Shown: piece after piece, positions 1-11,180 of the stretch
Position numbering within the stretch: the stretch's first letter is position 1
Layout: each line of letters starts with the position of its first letter
Assembly: GCF_029873635.1 (NCBI RefSeq)
Contig: NC_080423.1
Location: 107,989,988 to 108,053,987, forward strand
Origin: Malania oleifera
Lineage: Eukaryota; Streptophyta; Magnoliopsida; Santalales; Ximeniaceae
Direction of reading: 5' to 3'
DNA: 64,000 nt
The notes under the pieces: model-generated
The model's input: only the letters and a program-made list of their open reading frames with translations
What the model was told of the DNA's origin: nothing
The model's database searches: none
Made by a program: the position numbers and the translations under genes

Positions 1-1877
1 TATTTGAATGGATCTGTAACTGATCTTGGCTTAATCTTCTTTATTCATCCAGTCATGAAAGTGATCGATTCAGCTCAAAAATCGCAAAATCTGCCCCAGT
101 TGAATTTACCTACAACTGATCTTGACTCTGATTTCCTATTCCAATCCGATAAGAAAGTGCTTGAATGGGACCTACTGAGACTCAACTCGGAATTTGCCCC
201 AGTTAAATTCATTTGCCACCGATCTTGACTGTATTGTTGGATTCCTTTTGAACTTGACATAACATTTGCTGCTCTTTCTCCACAAGGATCTTCTTTATAG
301 AAATTTCTAGTGATTCTGAAACTCTTTGACTATCCATCCTCTTTTAATGCTCTAAAGAATAAGAAGGGTTCCTCTTTTTTTTTTTTTTAAGGAACGAGGA
401 ATGATTATGCAACTATGACATCAATTTGCTAAATCAAAAGGCCGTCTGCACTAAATAAATGTTTTACCATGTTTCAATGCTATCATTCGAAAAATTCATG
501 CCAGTATTCAAAAGTCATGTAATGTTGATTTCCTAACTTAGATGACTGTCATTCTCTTCAACTGCCCCTGTTTCACCAACTCATGCTTTGATCTCAAGAT
601 GGTCTTTAAGACTTGGGACGAAACGTAGGCTTAAGGATGTAGGATTTCAGAATAAAAGGAAAACTAAGGCTCAAAAATACCACCCCAAATAATGTTTTAT
701 GCTCCCAGTTCGAGTTGAGGCGTTTTGCAAGATGTTGACCGAACTTGTTATTTAAACAAGCTGCCTACGTACCTTTTCAGGATCAGGTCATTACGTAGTT
801 CAGACTCAACATTGAGTCTGACAAATCATTTAAGACAACAATGTATACCAATCCGGTCAGGACTTTCATTTGGACTGTAATGTAGGCTAAGGGTATAGGT
901 TGAAGAAAGAAAGATTTAAATAAGGCTCAAAATTTATCAATTTCATCGAGGGTAATTTGGTCAAAGATCACATATGTAGTATGTCCCATATTTTTCTTTC
1001 TTCTCCCTTCTGCTTTTCTTTTTTCTTTCCCTTTTAATCTCTTTTTCCTTATTTTACTACAACTTTCACTTTTTCTTTTATAAAGGAATCTTGACTTCAT
1101 TTTCATTTGAACTTCAATTGGGACCAATCTTTAAAAACTGCCCCAGTGTGGGGTGTGATCCTTTGACGGGTTAATCAAGGAATGAATTTTTCAGGCTCAA
1201 AAGGGTTGTCAAGGGATTTCTTCTTTTACTTTCTTTTGGATAGCAGAAAAATGGCCTGCCATCATTTTGGTAATGACTATTGTCTCAAATGATTTGTCAA
1301 ACATTAAAGGACCCAAACCCAGGTTGGATTTTTGGTGATCTGACTTTTAAGAAAAAGATGGTTTAACATTCAGGCTCAATTTGGTTAACAAATGGTAAAT
1401 CATTGTTTGGGTTCTTTTTAGGGATAACTGGTCGGCCAAAGAGGGTCATCCATCATTTGATCAAAGCATGTGAGATTAATTGATAGGAAATTATCATAAC
1501 AGTGTAGCCACTTCTGAAAGTAACAAAAAACTTCTTCATAACGTCTGAATTCAATGATTGTTTCATCCTTTAACATCTCTTTCTAGCTCATGAACACTGG
1601 CAATATTACTTTCCCTATTCCGGCATGAAACATAAGTACACAAAATTTGGCAACTGGACTCTTGATGCAAGTAAGATAACTAAATGCATAATTCATTTTA
1701 TTGAATATAGAAAATATTCCGAGACACAGGCGTCCACGGACTACAAAAAGTAAATGACAATGAAAAACAAAAGAACATCAATTGAAAAGGATTAGATAGT
1801 CAAAAGTTCGGTACTCCATCACTTTAGCCTTGGTGGATAATGACTGAAACCATTGATTTGGGAACCTCCCTGATATG
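1..1877 (-). other. Non-coding internal part of the Tat/Ogre-like element, downstream of gag
   Basis: There is no convincing coding frame on either strand. The sequence is AT-rich with short T and A tracts. It holds the stretch around 740-800 (GCTGCCTACGTACC...GATCAGGTCATTACGTAG), of a kind I associate with spacer regions of plant LTR elements, though I cannot name a family. It lies where protease and polymerase would be expected. Confidence 0.5.
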
Positions 1878-3299
1878 TTAACCACTTCCTTCCACGTGTT
1901 TGGGCAAAGGATTCCCCTGGACTCTTGGTTGCTTGACATCGAAGGTTAACCAACCAGCCTCTCTTAATGATTGTACTTTATGCTTAAAGGCCCAGCATTT
2001 TTCAATTGAATGGCCTATTGCCTTAGCGTGATACTCACAATGAGCATTTGGGTTGTACCATCTTGGGTAAGGGAACTGTACCAACGCTCCAGGCGTAGTC
2101 GCAACTAGATGTCTTTCAACCAATTGTGGAAATAATTCTGCGTAGGTCATCGGGATACGGTCTATCTTTCTGACTTTCCTCTGGACACCTCTATCTTGTG
2201 TTTGAACATGGGCGGGCATGACCAAAGGCCTTGTGCTTGCATGTACAGTCTGATCATCATGGTGTCTAAAAACGAGGTTGCTTTTAGATTTGATGTGCGA
2301 GACTGTTTGACAACATTGCTCTTGTGTCATTTGGGCTTTCTTACTTTTCTTTCTATCAACCCATTTAACAAGGCTTCATTCTGACTCCGAGCACTTTGCT
2401 TTCCCCATATTGATTGCATCTTCAATTTGCTCTTGGATGACTGCCCGATTGGGACTATTCTTGGGGGTCCTTTTAGGGAAATGGGCAACACATGGATATG
2501 GGTAAACTACTTTCCCTTTTCCTATCATAGGGCAACTCTGGGCTGTCATCTCCCTCTTTTGATAAGAGCAATCGCTCGTCTTCTCCTCCCTACTCTTTGA
2601 AATTAGAACTGCCTCCTGGCGATATTGAGTCATAAAAGCGCGAGCTAGATCTCTCCATGTATGTACTTTTACTTGGCGACACCATTCTAGAGCTTCCTCT
2701 ATTAAACTACTTTGGAAACAATGGATGAGCAGATCATCATTATCACAATATGCAGCCATCTTCTGTAAATACATCCCCAAGTGAGCTAGTGGACACTCAG
2801 ACCCACTAAACTTCGCAAAATTTGGGACTTTGAGCTTTTGGGGTAAGATCGAATTCGACATTAGACAAGGATTGAAAGCATCCGATGAACCAGACATGTT
2901 TGCCTTTTGCATAGCTTGTAGCTGTTCTTCCCAGACTTCATTCTCATGATCCATTTCTTCATTAGGTATCTGCTCTTTGACCATTTCTTTAGCTATTCCC
3001 TCTTCTTGAATATTAGGATTGATGAAGGGCGGAACTTGAACATCTCTCTCCATTTGAGGTTTCATATCCTGGGTTGATAGGACAAATGTGTGTAAGCTTA
3101 AGCCTAGACCAGCTAGCGACTCCATCAACCATGGTTGGAATAAAGGCTTGTTTTCAACTGCCTGCTTTGGAAGTCGTGTAGTTTGGCTCCACGAGGGGGC
3201 TACCTCCTCCATCTGATTCTTAATCTTTCGCACATCTTGATGGACATCTTCAGGATTTGGTGCGGGAGAGCACATCTGACCTTCTAGATCCTTCCGCAC
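1878..3299 (-). pseudogene. Gag remnant of the Tat/Ogre-like element
   Basis: Two open blocks on the minus strand together look like a plant Ty3/gypsy gag. The upstream block (3299-2376) has the retrotransposon gag core, including LAHLGMYLQKMAAYCDNDDL and the EALEWCRQV...WRDLARAFMTQYRQE signature. The downstream block (2330-1878) has the PYPRWYNPNAHCEYHAKAIG segment followed by HSIEKC, a zinc-knuckle-like motif typical of Tat-clade gag. Gag would form the capsid of the virus-like particle. The gene is broken and no pol follows within the window. The family call is firm; lineage is inferred. Confidence 0.75.
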
Positions 3300-5052
3300 G
3301 AGTCTAACCCTTTGTCAAAAACTTAAAAGGATGTGCAGAAACCGTTCTATTTCGCCTGCTTTTAGAATTTCAAACCTCGATTTCACCACCTTGGCACACT
3401 GGTTTTACAGGAAATTGGGATATGATTACTGACTCATTGGAGATGACTATGCATGTATAGTAATGAAATTGAGCATGGAATGCACAATTCGGTTATGCAA
3501 TTGGTGTTTATGCATGGATGCAACTAGTGCACTTATACATACAAATAATGATATGAACATGTATGCGACTTATCGTGCATGACTATGTGTGAAATTATGC
3601 ATGGATGCAATGTAACCTAACTAACTACTTAGCCAGCATTCTAGAAAAATTCCACTAATGAGACGGGTCAAGATTAACATGACCATTGATGGGCCACGAT
3701 TTCAATTCAATTTCTCCCTTACCCATTCATTTCCTTGATGATAGTCCCTGTACCTCAGATTCTATAAAGGGTCAAATTATGTTCTGAGATTGGGGTTGAC
3801 CCAGGCTAGTCAACCCATTGGATTCATTCAATGTGGACTTGTGGACTTTAGTGTGCACTTGGGCCTCAAGTATTTTAAAATATGGGCTTCGAGCTATTTC
3901 ATGATGGGTTAAGGCCCTAGTTGAAAAGGAATTGGGCTTGGATTACTTGAAAAAATGTTGGCCCAAATTTTTAGGCAATGGGGTTGAAGTCCTCTTTTGA
4001 AATCTGGGTTTGCCCCTTTTTGAAACTTAGGCATGGGCTGAGTTTTTGCTTAGGAAAAGGTCAGGCCCTAGATTTGTTTTTAAAGAATTGGGCCCGAGTT
4101 ATTTGAAAAGGGTTGGGCCGACCCATATTTTTAAAATGCTTGGGCCAAGTGCTTCACTTTTTTTTTTGAAAGGATGGGCCATGGTCTCATTATTGGGCTT
4201 TTTTAGAATACTGGCTAAGTAGTATGTAAGTCTAAAATGGATGCGGCATGCATGGTATAATACAAGGTATCTCACAACATATATACAATAGACGGTATGG
4301 GGATAAGAATGTCCCAACCTAGGGTAGGTATGTATATACAGGGTTTGTCATGGCACTATCCTAGTTAAGGAAAACTATGTGTGGGTAAGCTCTAATCCCT
4401 ATATACAAAGGTTCCCAGCCTAAACCCTATCCTCACCCAATGGGCTTGGACAAAGTTCAAACTGAGTGGAGTGGTTCGCGCGCCCCCAAGGACCTTGTCC
4501 CATGAGGGCTAACGGTACTGTGCTCCTTTCTAATCATAAAGGGTGAAGCCCGGGTAGAGGGCTAGTGAGAGTGTGTGAATTCAAATTTTAACCTAATCCC
4601 GCTATCCCCACATTTATTCACATGCTATTAAAAATATGGACACAAGATATCTACAATTAATATATATATTCAAAAGATAAGGAAACACAATATATGCAAT
4701 TAATAAGTTTATTCAAAAAAAAAATTTGGAAACAAAAAATAAGGAAACGAAATATTTACGATTAGTATACAAAATATCTATAATTAATATGCTTATTCAA
4801 AATATCTAAAATTAATATGCTTATTCAAAATATTTGGAAACAAAATATCCACAATTAATATTCAAAAAAAAAATAGGAAACAAAATATTTTTAATTAATT
4901 AAGGTTATTTACAAATTATGGAAGTAAAATATTTACAATTAATCAAAGTTATTTACAAATTACAATATTCACAAAATAAGGAGTAATTAAAAAGATTTAT
5001 TAAATTTGAACTTGGGATAATTTCTAATTAATTAATGGCTTGACTCTCTAAT
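3300..5052 (-). other. Leader between PBS and gag of the Tat/Ogre-like element
   Basis: About 1.75 kb of untranslated leader. Roughly 3640-4560 is rich in GGGCC/TTGGGC-type repeats with reading frames closed in all directions. Roughly 4600-5030 is AT-rich with repeated AAAATAT/AATTAATAT blocks. No extra upstream open frame of the kind described for Ogre elements is visible. Confidence 0.5.
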
Positions 5053-5071
5053 GTCCCCAGCGGAGTCGCCA
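5053..5071 (-). promoter_or_regulatory. Primer-binding site of the Tat/Ogre-like element
   Basis: On the minus strand this reads TGGCGACTCCGCTGGGGAC, three bases inside the LTR end. It is the motif that commonly follows the 5' LTR in plant Tat-clade elements, where a tRNA 3' end primes minus-strand DNA synthesis. It fixes both the LTR boundary and the orientation. Confidence 0.75.
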
Positions 5072-5074
5072 AGC

Positions 5075-6590
5075 TGTCGCGGCGTCCCGAGAGCGCGTGT
5101 GCCCCTGGGCGGCAAAATAAAAAATCAATTAATATTTTTAAGGAAAAACATGGAATGTCGGAGTCGCCACTAACCTTTAGTGCTTTAGAACACATGATTA
5201 CTACCCCGTTAGGGGTAGAATCGGTCTACATTACCAGAGTTGGAGTCGGGAGTTCAGTTACGCGAGGGGAAGGTACGAGTACCCCCTACGCGCCCGTTCT
5301 TACGAACGATACCTAACTAATTTGAAATTATCCCTAAGTTAATCTAATAATTCTTTAAACTACTCCTTTTATGAATTAATAAACACACATGAAAAATGAA
5401 TAAATAAATAAATATATACATATATTCCCTCAGAGCTTAAGGTACGTGAAGCCCGAAGGCTCATACCCCCGCAATAAAATCATAGGGATAAAAAATTAAA
5501 AAAACTTTATAAAATATGCTCCCAAATTTTAGAAATTTTATGGGTTTTCCTAAGTATGAAAATACTAGTTTGGGAGGTTTTGGATAATAGATATAATAAT
5601 TTAAACATAATAAATAAATAAATAAATGAATAAAATAATAATAAACTAGAGTATTAGGATATCATAATATGTACTAATCAACATATATAACAGAAGCTAA
5701 AATATCAAACATATCAATAATAATAGAATATAAACATATAATATAGACTAAGATAATGAGCATATCATAATTTAAAATACTACATGTGTGTTATAAACAA
5801 AAATACTTAAACATACCATAATAAACATAAACACGATGATAACAATAATAAATATCCACAAATAATATAATACGTAATAGATTACTATAATACTATATAT
5901 ACTAAACATACCATATAATAGCATGATACCAAAACACCAAAAATATTATATTACCTAAAATATTAAACTTACCATAATAATTAACATACTAAAAGTATCA
6001 TAATAATAATAAATATATAGTATTACTCAAGATGCTATATTAAAAGTTACCTAAAATACTAAATTATATGCACGATGTTACTTATAAATCCTAAGTTATT
6101 AAATACCTAATATGACTAACATTCTAGAATGCACATACAACTATAGTTTTAAAATACCACTACAACTAATCTACTAAAACTCCTAACATGATTTATAACA
6201 TGACCAAAATTCTAAAATACTAATAATATACTATAAAGTTAACCTACAATATATGCAAGAATAAAATAATATATATAAAAAAAAAATCTTACACATAAGA
6301 ACCACAACAAGATAAAAAACCCGAAACCTAAGAATACATATTACACATACAACTTAAATATTACGCACTTAAAAAAAAATGACAACGTAAATTATAACAT
6401 TTAAATATTACAATTGAAGCCTTACCTTGGCAATAAAAAGAAAAATCCTACAATAATGAAGATAAACGAATTAGTATTTATAAATATGGACATCCTGAAT
6501 AAAAATAAATAAATAAAAAAATATATATATGATGAAATATACCATAATATTAAAAATGCTCCATACAATAACAATGAATATTTAATAATG

Positions 6591-6621
<31 letters not shown>

Positions 6622-7823
6622 AACAAAATTAACTATCCTAAATTAATATACAAACAACATATATATAAAAAAAATGAAAGAATAACAACAATATGAAAGC
6701 ATCTTAAATAAACATACAAATAAAAATATTTAATAACCTTAAACCACCCTAACCAATATACAAACAAATAAAATACTAAAATCAACCTAAACAATATACA
6801 AACAATATTAATAAAAACAAAAACAAAAGCAATCCCAAACATTAAATAAAACAATAATAATACAATATGTGTATAAAATAAAGAGAAGAGAAAAAAAAAT
6901 AGAAATAAATAAATACATAAATAAACAAATTACCTAAACATCACACGTGCATGTGTGTGTGCGTGTGCACTCTGGGGCTGGCAGTGGGTCTGTGTGTGCT
7001 ACTGGAAGTTGGCTCGGGTTGGTACAGCTGCAGTGGAGGAGGTTGTGCAGAGGTGGCCGGAAGCATGGGAGGCTGCTTGGGCTGCCGAAAGGGAGATGGT
7101 GCGCCGTGAGCCTGCGGGGGTTGCCAGAGACGAAGGTGGCTTCGGGTTGTTGCAGCAGAGTTGCAGAGGGAGAGGCGTGTGAGGGAGCTGGGCGGTGATG
7201 GTGACCTGGCGTGACGGATGGGTGAGGATGGAGAGCTGCTGCCGGGGTTTCAGAGGTCTTCGGGTCTGCTTGTGGTTGCTTGAAACAGAGGAGCTGCTAT
7301 GGCTGCCTCGGCTGGACTTGGGGAGGTCTGGTGGTTCGTTGTGGCCGTAGGAGAGTGTAGGGAGCAGAGGACGAAAAGGGTGGCCGGAGCAATGGGGATG
7401 GAGTTGCAGAGGCGGATGGCTGTCGGAGGTCTGCTGGGTCGTTGCCAGAGTTGAGCTGGTTCGGAGTGAAGGACTGCGGAGGAAAGCAGGGGGGCTGCCG
7501 GAGGGGTCAACAGGTATGCTGAGGGTGATGGGAAGGAGATGAAGGAGAGATTGAGAGATGAGAGGGAGAGGGAGGAAGAGGAGAGCCGAAAGAGAGACTC
7601 CTACTATGATGGTGGCTGGGAGCGGAGAAGGATAGTAAAGCTTAGGTTTTTTCTTTTTTGTTTGGTCTCCCTGTGCGCTTGTTCGCAGCGCTGTGCCCCC
7701 CCTTGGCCTCTGTGTGTCATCCTTATATAAAAAAAATTTGACAACCCTAAAAACCTTTCCTTTTTGATTTTCTTTTTTTGGTATTTTTCTTTTGGAAATA
7801 ATATTATGAGTATAACTACTATT

Positions 7824-7875
<52 letters not shown>

Positions 7876-8099
7876 GGTAATAAAAATAAGTAAAATAATA
7901 ACAAAATAATAATAATAATAATAATAATAACAGAAATAAATAATAATAATAATAGTACTAATAAAGATAAAAATACTAATAATAATAAAAGTTAAAAATA
8001 ATATTAATAGCAATGAAAATAAATAATAATAATAATAATAAATAATATAAATAGAAGTAAAAAATAAAAATAAAAGTAATAATAATAATACTAATGAAA

Positions 8100-8145
<46 letters not shown>

Positions 8146-8296
8146 ATAGTAATAATAGTAATAATAATAAGACTAATGAAAATTGATAATAATAATAGTA
8201 AGAATAAATAAACTAATAAAAATACTAATAATAGTAATAATAATAAAAAGGGAACCCCTCGTTCTATTCGGCTAGGGCAAAAATAGGGTGTCTACA
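5075..8296 (-). repeat. 3.2-kb 5' LTR of the Tat/Ogre-like element
   Basis: The boundaries are TG...CA: on the minus strand the LTR starts TGTAGACACCC at 8296 and ends ...GCGACA at 5075, three bases before the PBS. It is a patchwork. About 7830-8250 is almost pure TAA/AAT microsatellite. About 6940-7720 is a GC-rich island that reads CT-rich on the minus strand. About 5340-6940 is very AT-rich with few complex motifs. Long open frames here, including a 301-residue one that opens with a run of tyrosines, come from the low-complexity sequence and are not genes. At 3.2 kb it is long for a plant LTR but within the Tat/Ogre range. Confidence 0.78.
7830..8250. repeat. (TAA)n/(AAT)n microsatellite inside the LTR
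   Basis: A long, slightly degenerate run of TAA/AAT triplets interrupted by short AGTA or AAAA words. It sits at the 5' end of the minus-strand LTR and accounts for poly-Tyr and poly-Ile open frames on that strand. Confidence 0.9.
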
Positions 8297-8345
8297 TTAG
8301 TCATACTATGTTGAGTAATAATCACTTGAACATGTTAATTATTTG
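8297..8345 (+). repeat. Direct repeat, partner at 10687-10735
   Basis: TTAGTCATACTATGTTGAGT and the following 29 bases recur almost exactly about 2.39 kb downstream (TTAGTCATACTATGTTGACT...). The first copy starts exactly at the Tat/Ogre LTR junction. The pair brackets the whole leader-like region and the 408-bp tandem array. Confidence 0.85.
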
Positions 8346-8700
8346 ATTCTTCATTTGTAGTGTTTGTTCAGAGAGTCAGCACGAGAGGAGAGAGTGAGAG
8401 ACCCTTCAGTTCTGGTCTTCTTCTTTGACCCTTTAAAGCCCTCTGGCCTTCTTCTGACCTTCATAAGTTCATCGTCAACCCTTCGAACCAGCAGGAGCTT
8501 CGTGAGTTAGTCGTCCACATTGTGAACCAGCAGGAGCCCTTCGCGAGTTTGTCAGAAGCTTCGTGAGTTTGTCGTGGAGATTTCAAACCAGAAGGAGCTC
8601 GTTGCAAGCTCGTCTTTGAGCCTTCGTAAGTTCATCTGCGTGGAAGTTCAAATTTGTAAGTATTCTTCTTCTTCTTCTACAGATCTTAACTCATTTTGCA
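8346..8700 (+). repeat. Leader-like region with short imperfect repeats
   Basis: Repeats of the type AACCAGCAGGAGC...TTCGTGAGTT...GTCGT occur about three times between 8480 and 8630. They are followed by GTAAGTATTC then TTCTTCTTCTTCTACAG, which resembles a splice donor and acceptor. This may be the untranslated first exon of the CACTA transposase transcript, since plant CACTA elements often have a repetitive 5' leader. That role is inferred from position only. Confidence 0.4.
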
Positions 8701-9457
8701 AATGTCATTAGAAACTAAAGTACCTTCTCTCGTTTGTGTGTAAAAGATTAAGAAAACTTTGAACAAATATTCAAATTTTGTATTAAAATGAAAGAATATG
8801 TACAATCTCTATTATTATTTATTTTTTATAATAAAGAATGATTATTTTTCTTACTAGAGGGCTTAAAAAGTGTGTTCTCAAATGATTATTCCTCCTATTT
8901 GATCTCCTAACAAGTTTTGTTGGTTCAAGAGTTCAAGAGTTTGTTCTCAAAATGATTGATGGTTAATTATCACCAATGCTAGATGTTTGAACAATAAGCA
9001 GATTGCAAAAGAATTGTAGGATACTTGTTTTTACTTCATCTATTAATCTTTGTAGATTGCAGGTAGCTTTAATTTTGGGAGACTTGTCCAAAAATTTGTA
9101 GGCAAAGTAAAGTTCCCTCCTTTGGTTGATGTGTCTTTAGGAGCCAATGAGAGATTTTATAGGGCATGCTAGAGTATTGTTATGTCAAACCCTAGGAGCT
9201 CTCATATTTTGACATATGTCCATATACAATACTTGAGCTTATGGATGAATAAATTGTATTTTACTAGTGAAGCCCAAAGCCCATTTTCTTAATGAAGATC
9301 ACGTGCAAAGGTTACACAGAGCCACAAAGCATTATATAAATATGTTGATTTTTTTTCCTTTCATTTTTGCATACTGAACTTATAAATTCGGCACACAATT
9401 TTTTGGAAAGATTTTTGCGTAACTTTCAATTTGCCTATACTATAAATTTGGCTGAGC
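8700..9457 (+). other. AT-rich, no gene seen
   Basis: Non-coding sequence inside the CACTA, upstream of the 408-bp tandem array. Stops occur in all frames. No recognisable motif or repeat was found. Confidence 0.6.
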
Positions 9458-10547
9458 GGACTATTAGTCATCCCTTAAATCTGAAAATACTTTCAATTTG
9501 CCTATACTATTTATGATGCTTCTGTCCTTCTACTTGACAATTGTTTAAAATCTTTCCTTGTTCTAACAGTGATCTGGGCGTATCAGGTATCAGAGCCAGT
9601 TTTATTCATTGCTCTTTCAAAGATTTGTAATTGAGATTAAATGATACTGACCATTAGGCATAATTTGTTATTACAAATGAACTTAATTTGGAATTACAGT
9701 TTGTTCAGATATGCACTTGCCTTCGGTTAAAGAACTAATTTACTTAAAAGTTTAAACTCATTAGGCATACGTTTCAAATGATTACGTGTTCTCAAGGTTG
9801 TTAAAGGGTTGTCAGTCAAGCCTGGCTTGGCTAATTATTCTGACATAATAGCACGTCCCTCCAACGGACTATTAGTCATCCCTTAAATTTGAGAATACTT
9901 TCAATTTGCCTATACTATTTATGATGCTTCTATCCTTTTACTTGACAATTGTTTAAAATCTTTCCTTGTTCTAAGAGTGATCTGGGCGTATCTGGTATCA
10001 GAGCCAGTTTTATTCATTGCTCTTTCAAAGGTTTGTAATTGAGATTAAATTATACTGACCATTAGGCATAATTTGTTAGTACAAATGAACTTAATTTGGA
10101 ATCACAGTTTGTTCAAATATGCACTTGCCTTCGGTTAAAGAACTAATTCACTTAAAAATTTAAACTCATTAGGCATGCGTTTCGAATGATTATGTGTTCT
10201 CAAGGTTGCTAAAGGGTTGTTAGTCAAGCCTGGCTCGGCCAGTTATTCTGACATAATAGCACGTCCCTCCAACGGACTATTAGTCATCCCTTAAATTTGA
10301 GAATACTTTCAATTTGCCTATACTATTTATGATGCTTCTATCCTTCTACTTGACAATTGTTTAAAATCTTTCCTTATTCTAAGAGTGATCTGGGCGTATC
10401 TGGTATCAGAGACAGTTTTATTCAATTCTCTTTCAAAGGTTTGTAATTGAGATTAAATTATACTAACCATTAGGCATAATTTGTTATTACAAATGAACTT
10501 AATTTGGAATTACAGTTTGTTCAGATATGCACTTACCTTCGGTTAAA
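9458..10547 (+). repeat. 408-bp tandem repeat, about 2.7 copies
   Basis: Copies begin with GGACTATTAGTCATCCCTTA at 9458, 9866 and 10274, an exact 408-base period twice over. The third copy stops after about 274 bases at CTTCGGTTAAA. Copies are roughly 95% alike by eye. Each copy contains GGTATCAGAGCCAG (GGTATCAGAGACAG in the third), which looks like the initiator-Met primer-binding core of LTR elements. The array is directly upstream of the transposase gene, where its copy number could affect promoter or leader structure. Confidence 0.9.
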
Positions 10548-11180
10548 TGTCATATGAAGTAAAATGCCAAATTAATTACTACCATTTCATGTATTCATTG
10601 AAGCTTAGACCCCTCCAAGAACAGTTACTATACATTCATTCCTAATCATACATGTGAGACAAATCAATTGTTATATTTCAATTGATTATTAGTCATACTA
10701 TGTTGACTAATAATCACTTGAACATGTTAATTATTTGTTTCACTTACGATTAGTAATGTAAGTATTTCAACCATTCTTGGATTTTCCAATGTGGACAGTT
10801 CAGGAAGTTGTATTTACATTGTTGTCATCGTTCACGCTTTGTTAATTGTCATTATATATTTCGAGCGCATCTCTACTTGTGTTCTCTGGGTGCATCATGG
10901 GGTGTCGTGACAATTTGTTAGTGATGGAAGACTAGCAAAATTTTCACTTCCCCCATATCGTGTACTCGGAGAGCCATGGGGAGATGCTACCGAAATTTAT
11001 AACAACTACAATGAAGGAATTTGAGCGATTGATCGCAATGTAAATGCAACATTCCTGAATGGGATAGGATTCGTACCCTTTAGAGTATGATGGTTGATTA
11101 TAGGATTCACGATGCATGCATGATAAACAGTATGTAATATTTTAATGAACACCATTTACTTGAACATATTATAGGGATTA
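10548..11180 (+). other. Region between tandem array and transposase start
   Basis: Contains the second copy of the 49-bp direct repeat (10687-10735). I see no other gene or clear motif. The text ATTATAG just before 11175 could be a splice acceptor leading into the transposase ATG at 11181. Confidence 0.45.

Larger units (their letters stand above)
1..8296 (-). mobile_element. Ty3/gypsy LTR retrotransposon, Tat/Ogre-like, 5' half; runs off left edge
   Basis: Read on the minus strand, this has a long LTR (8296 to 5075), a primer-binding site just inside it, a non-coding leader of about 1.75 kb, and a gag region (3299 to 1878). The LTR begins TGTAGACACCC, as in many plant Tat-clade elements. 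The long LTR, the PBS and the gag type all fit the Tat/Ogre lineage. Positions 1-1877 lie downstream of gag; I see no recognisable protease or reverse transcriptase there. The other LTR must lie left of the window. The bases beside the LTR start are TTAGT (8297-8301); the matching target copy would be off-window. This is a fossil with several breaks in gag. The lineage is inferred from the LTR and gag, not from reverse transcriptase. Confidence 0.8.

Noticed and set aside
6999-7904. 301-codon minus-strand frame starting with poly-Leu/Tyr
   Set aside because: It lies wholly within the LTR and its start is the TAA microsatellite. The composition is low-complexity and there is no family match.
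9586-10410. Three GGTATCAGAG(C/A)CAG words as true primer-binding sites
   Set aside because: None is preceded by an LTR end in CA, and they recur only because they are inside a 408-bp tandem unit.
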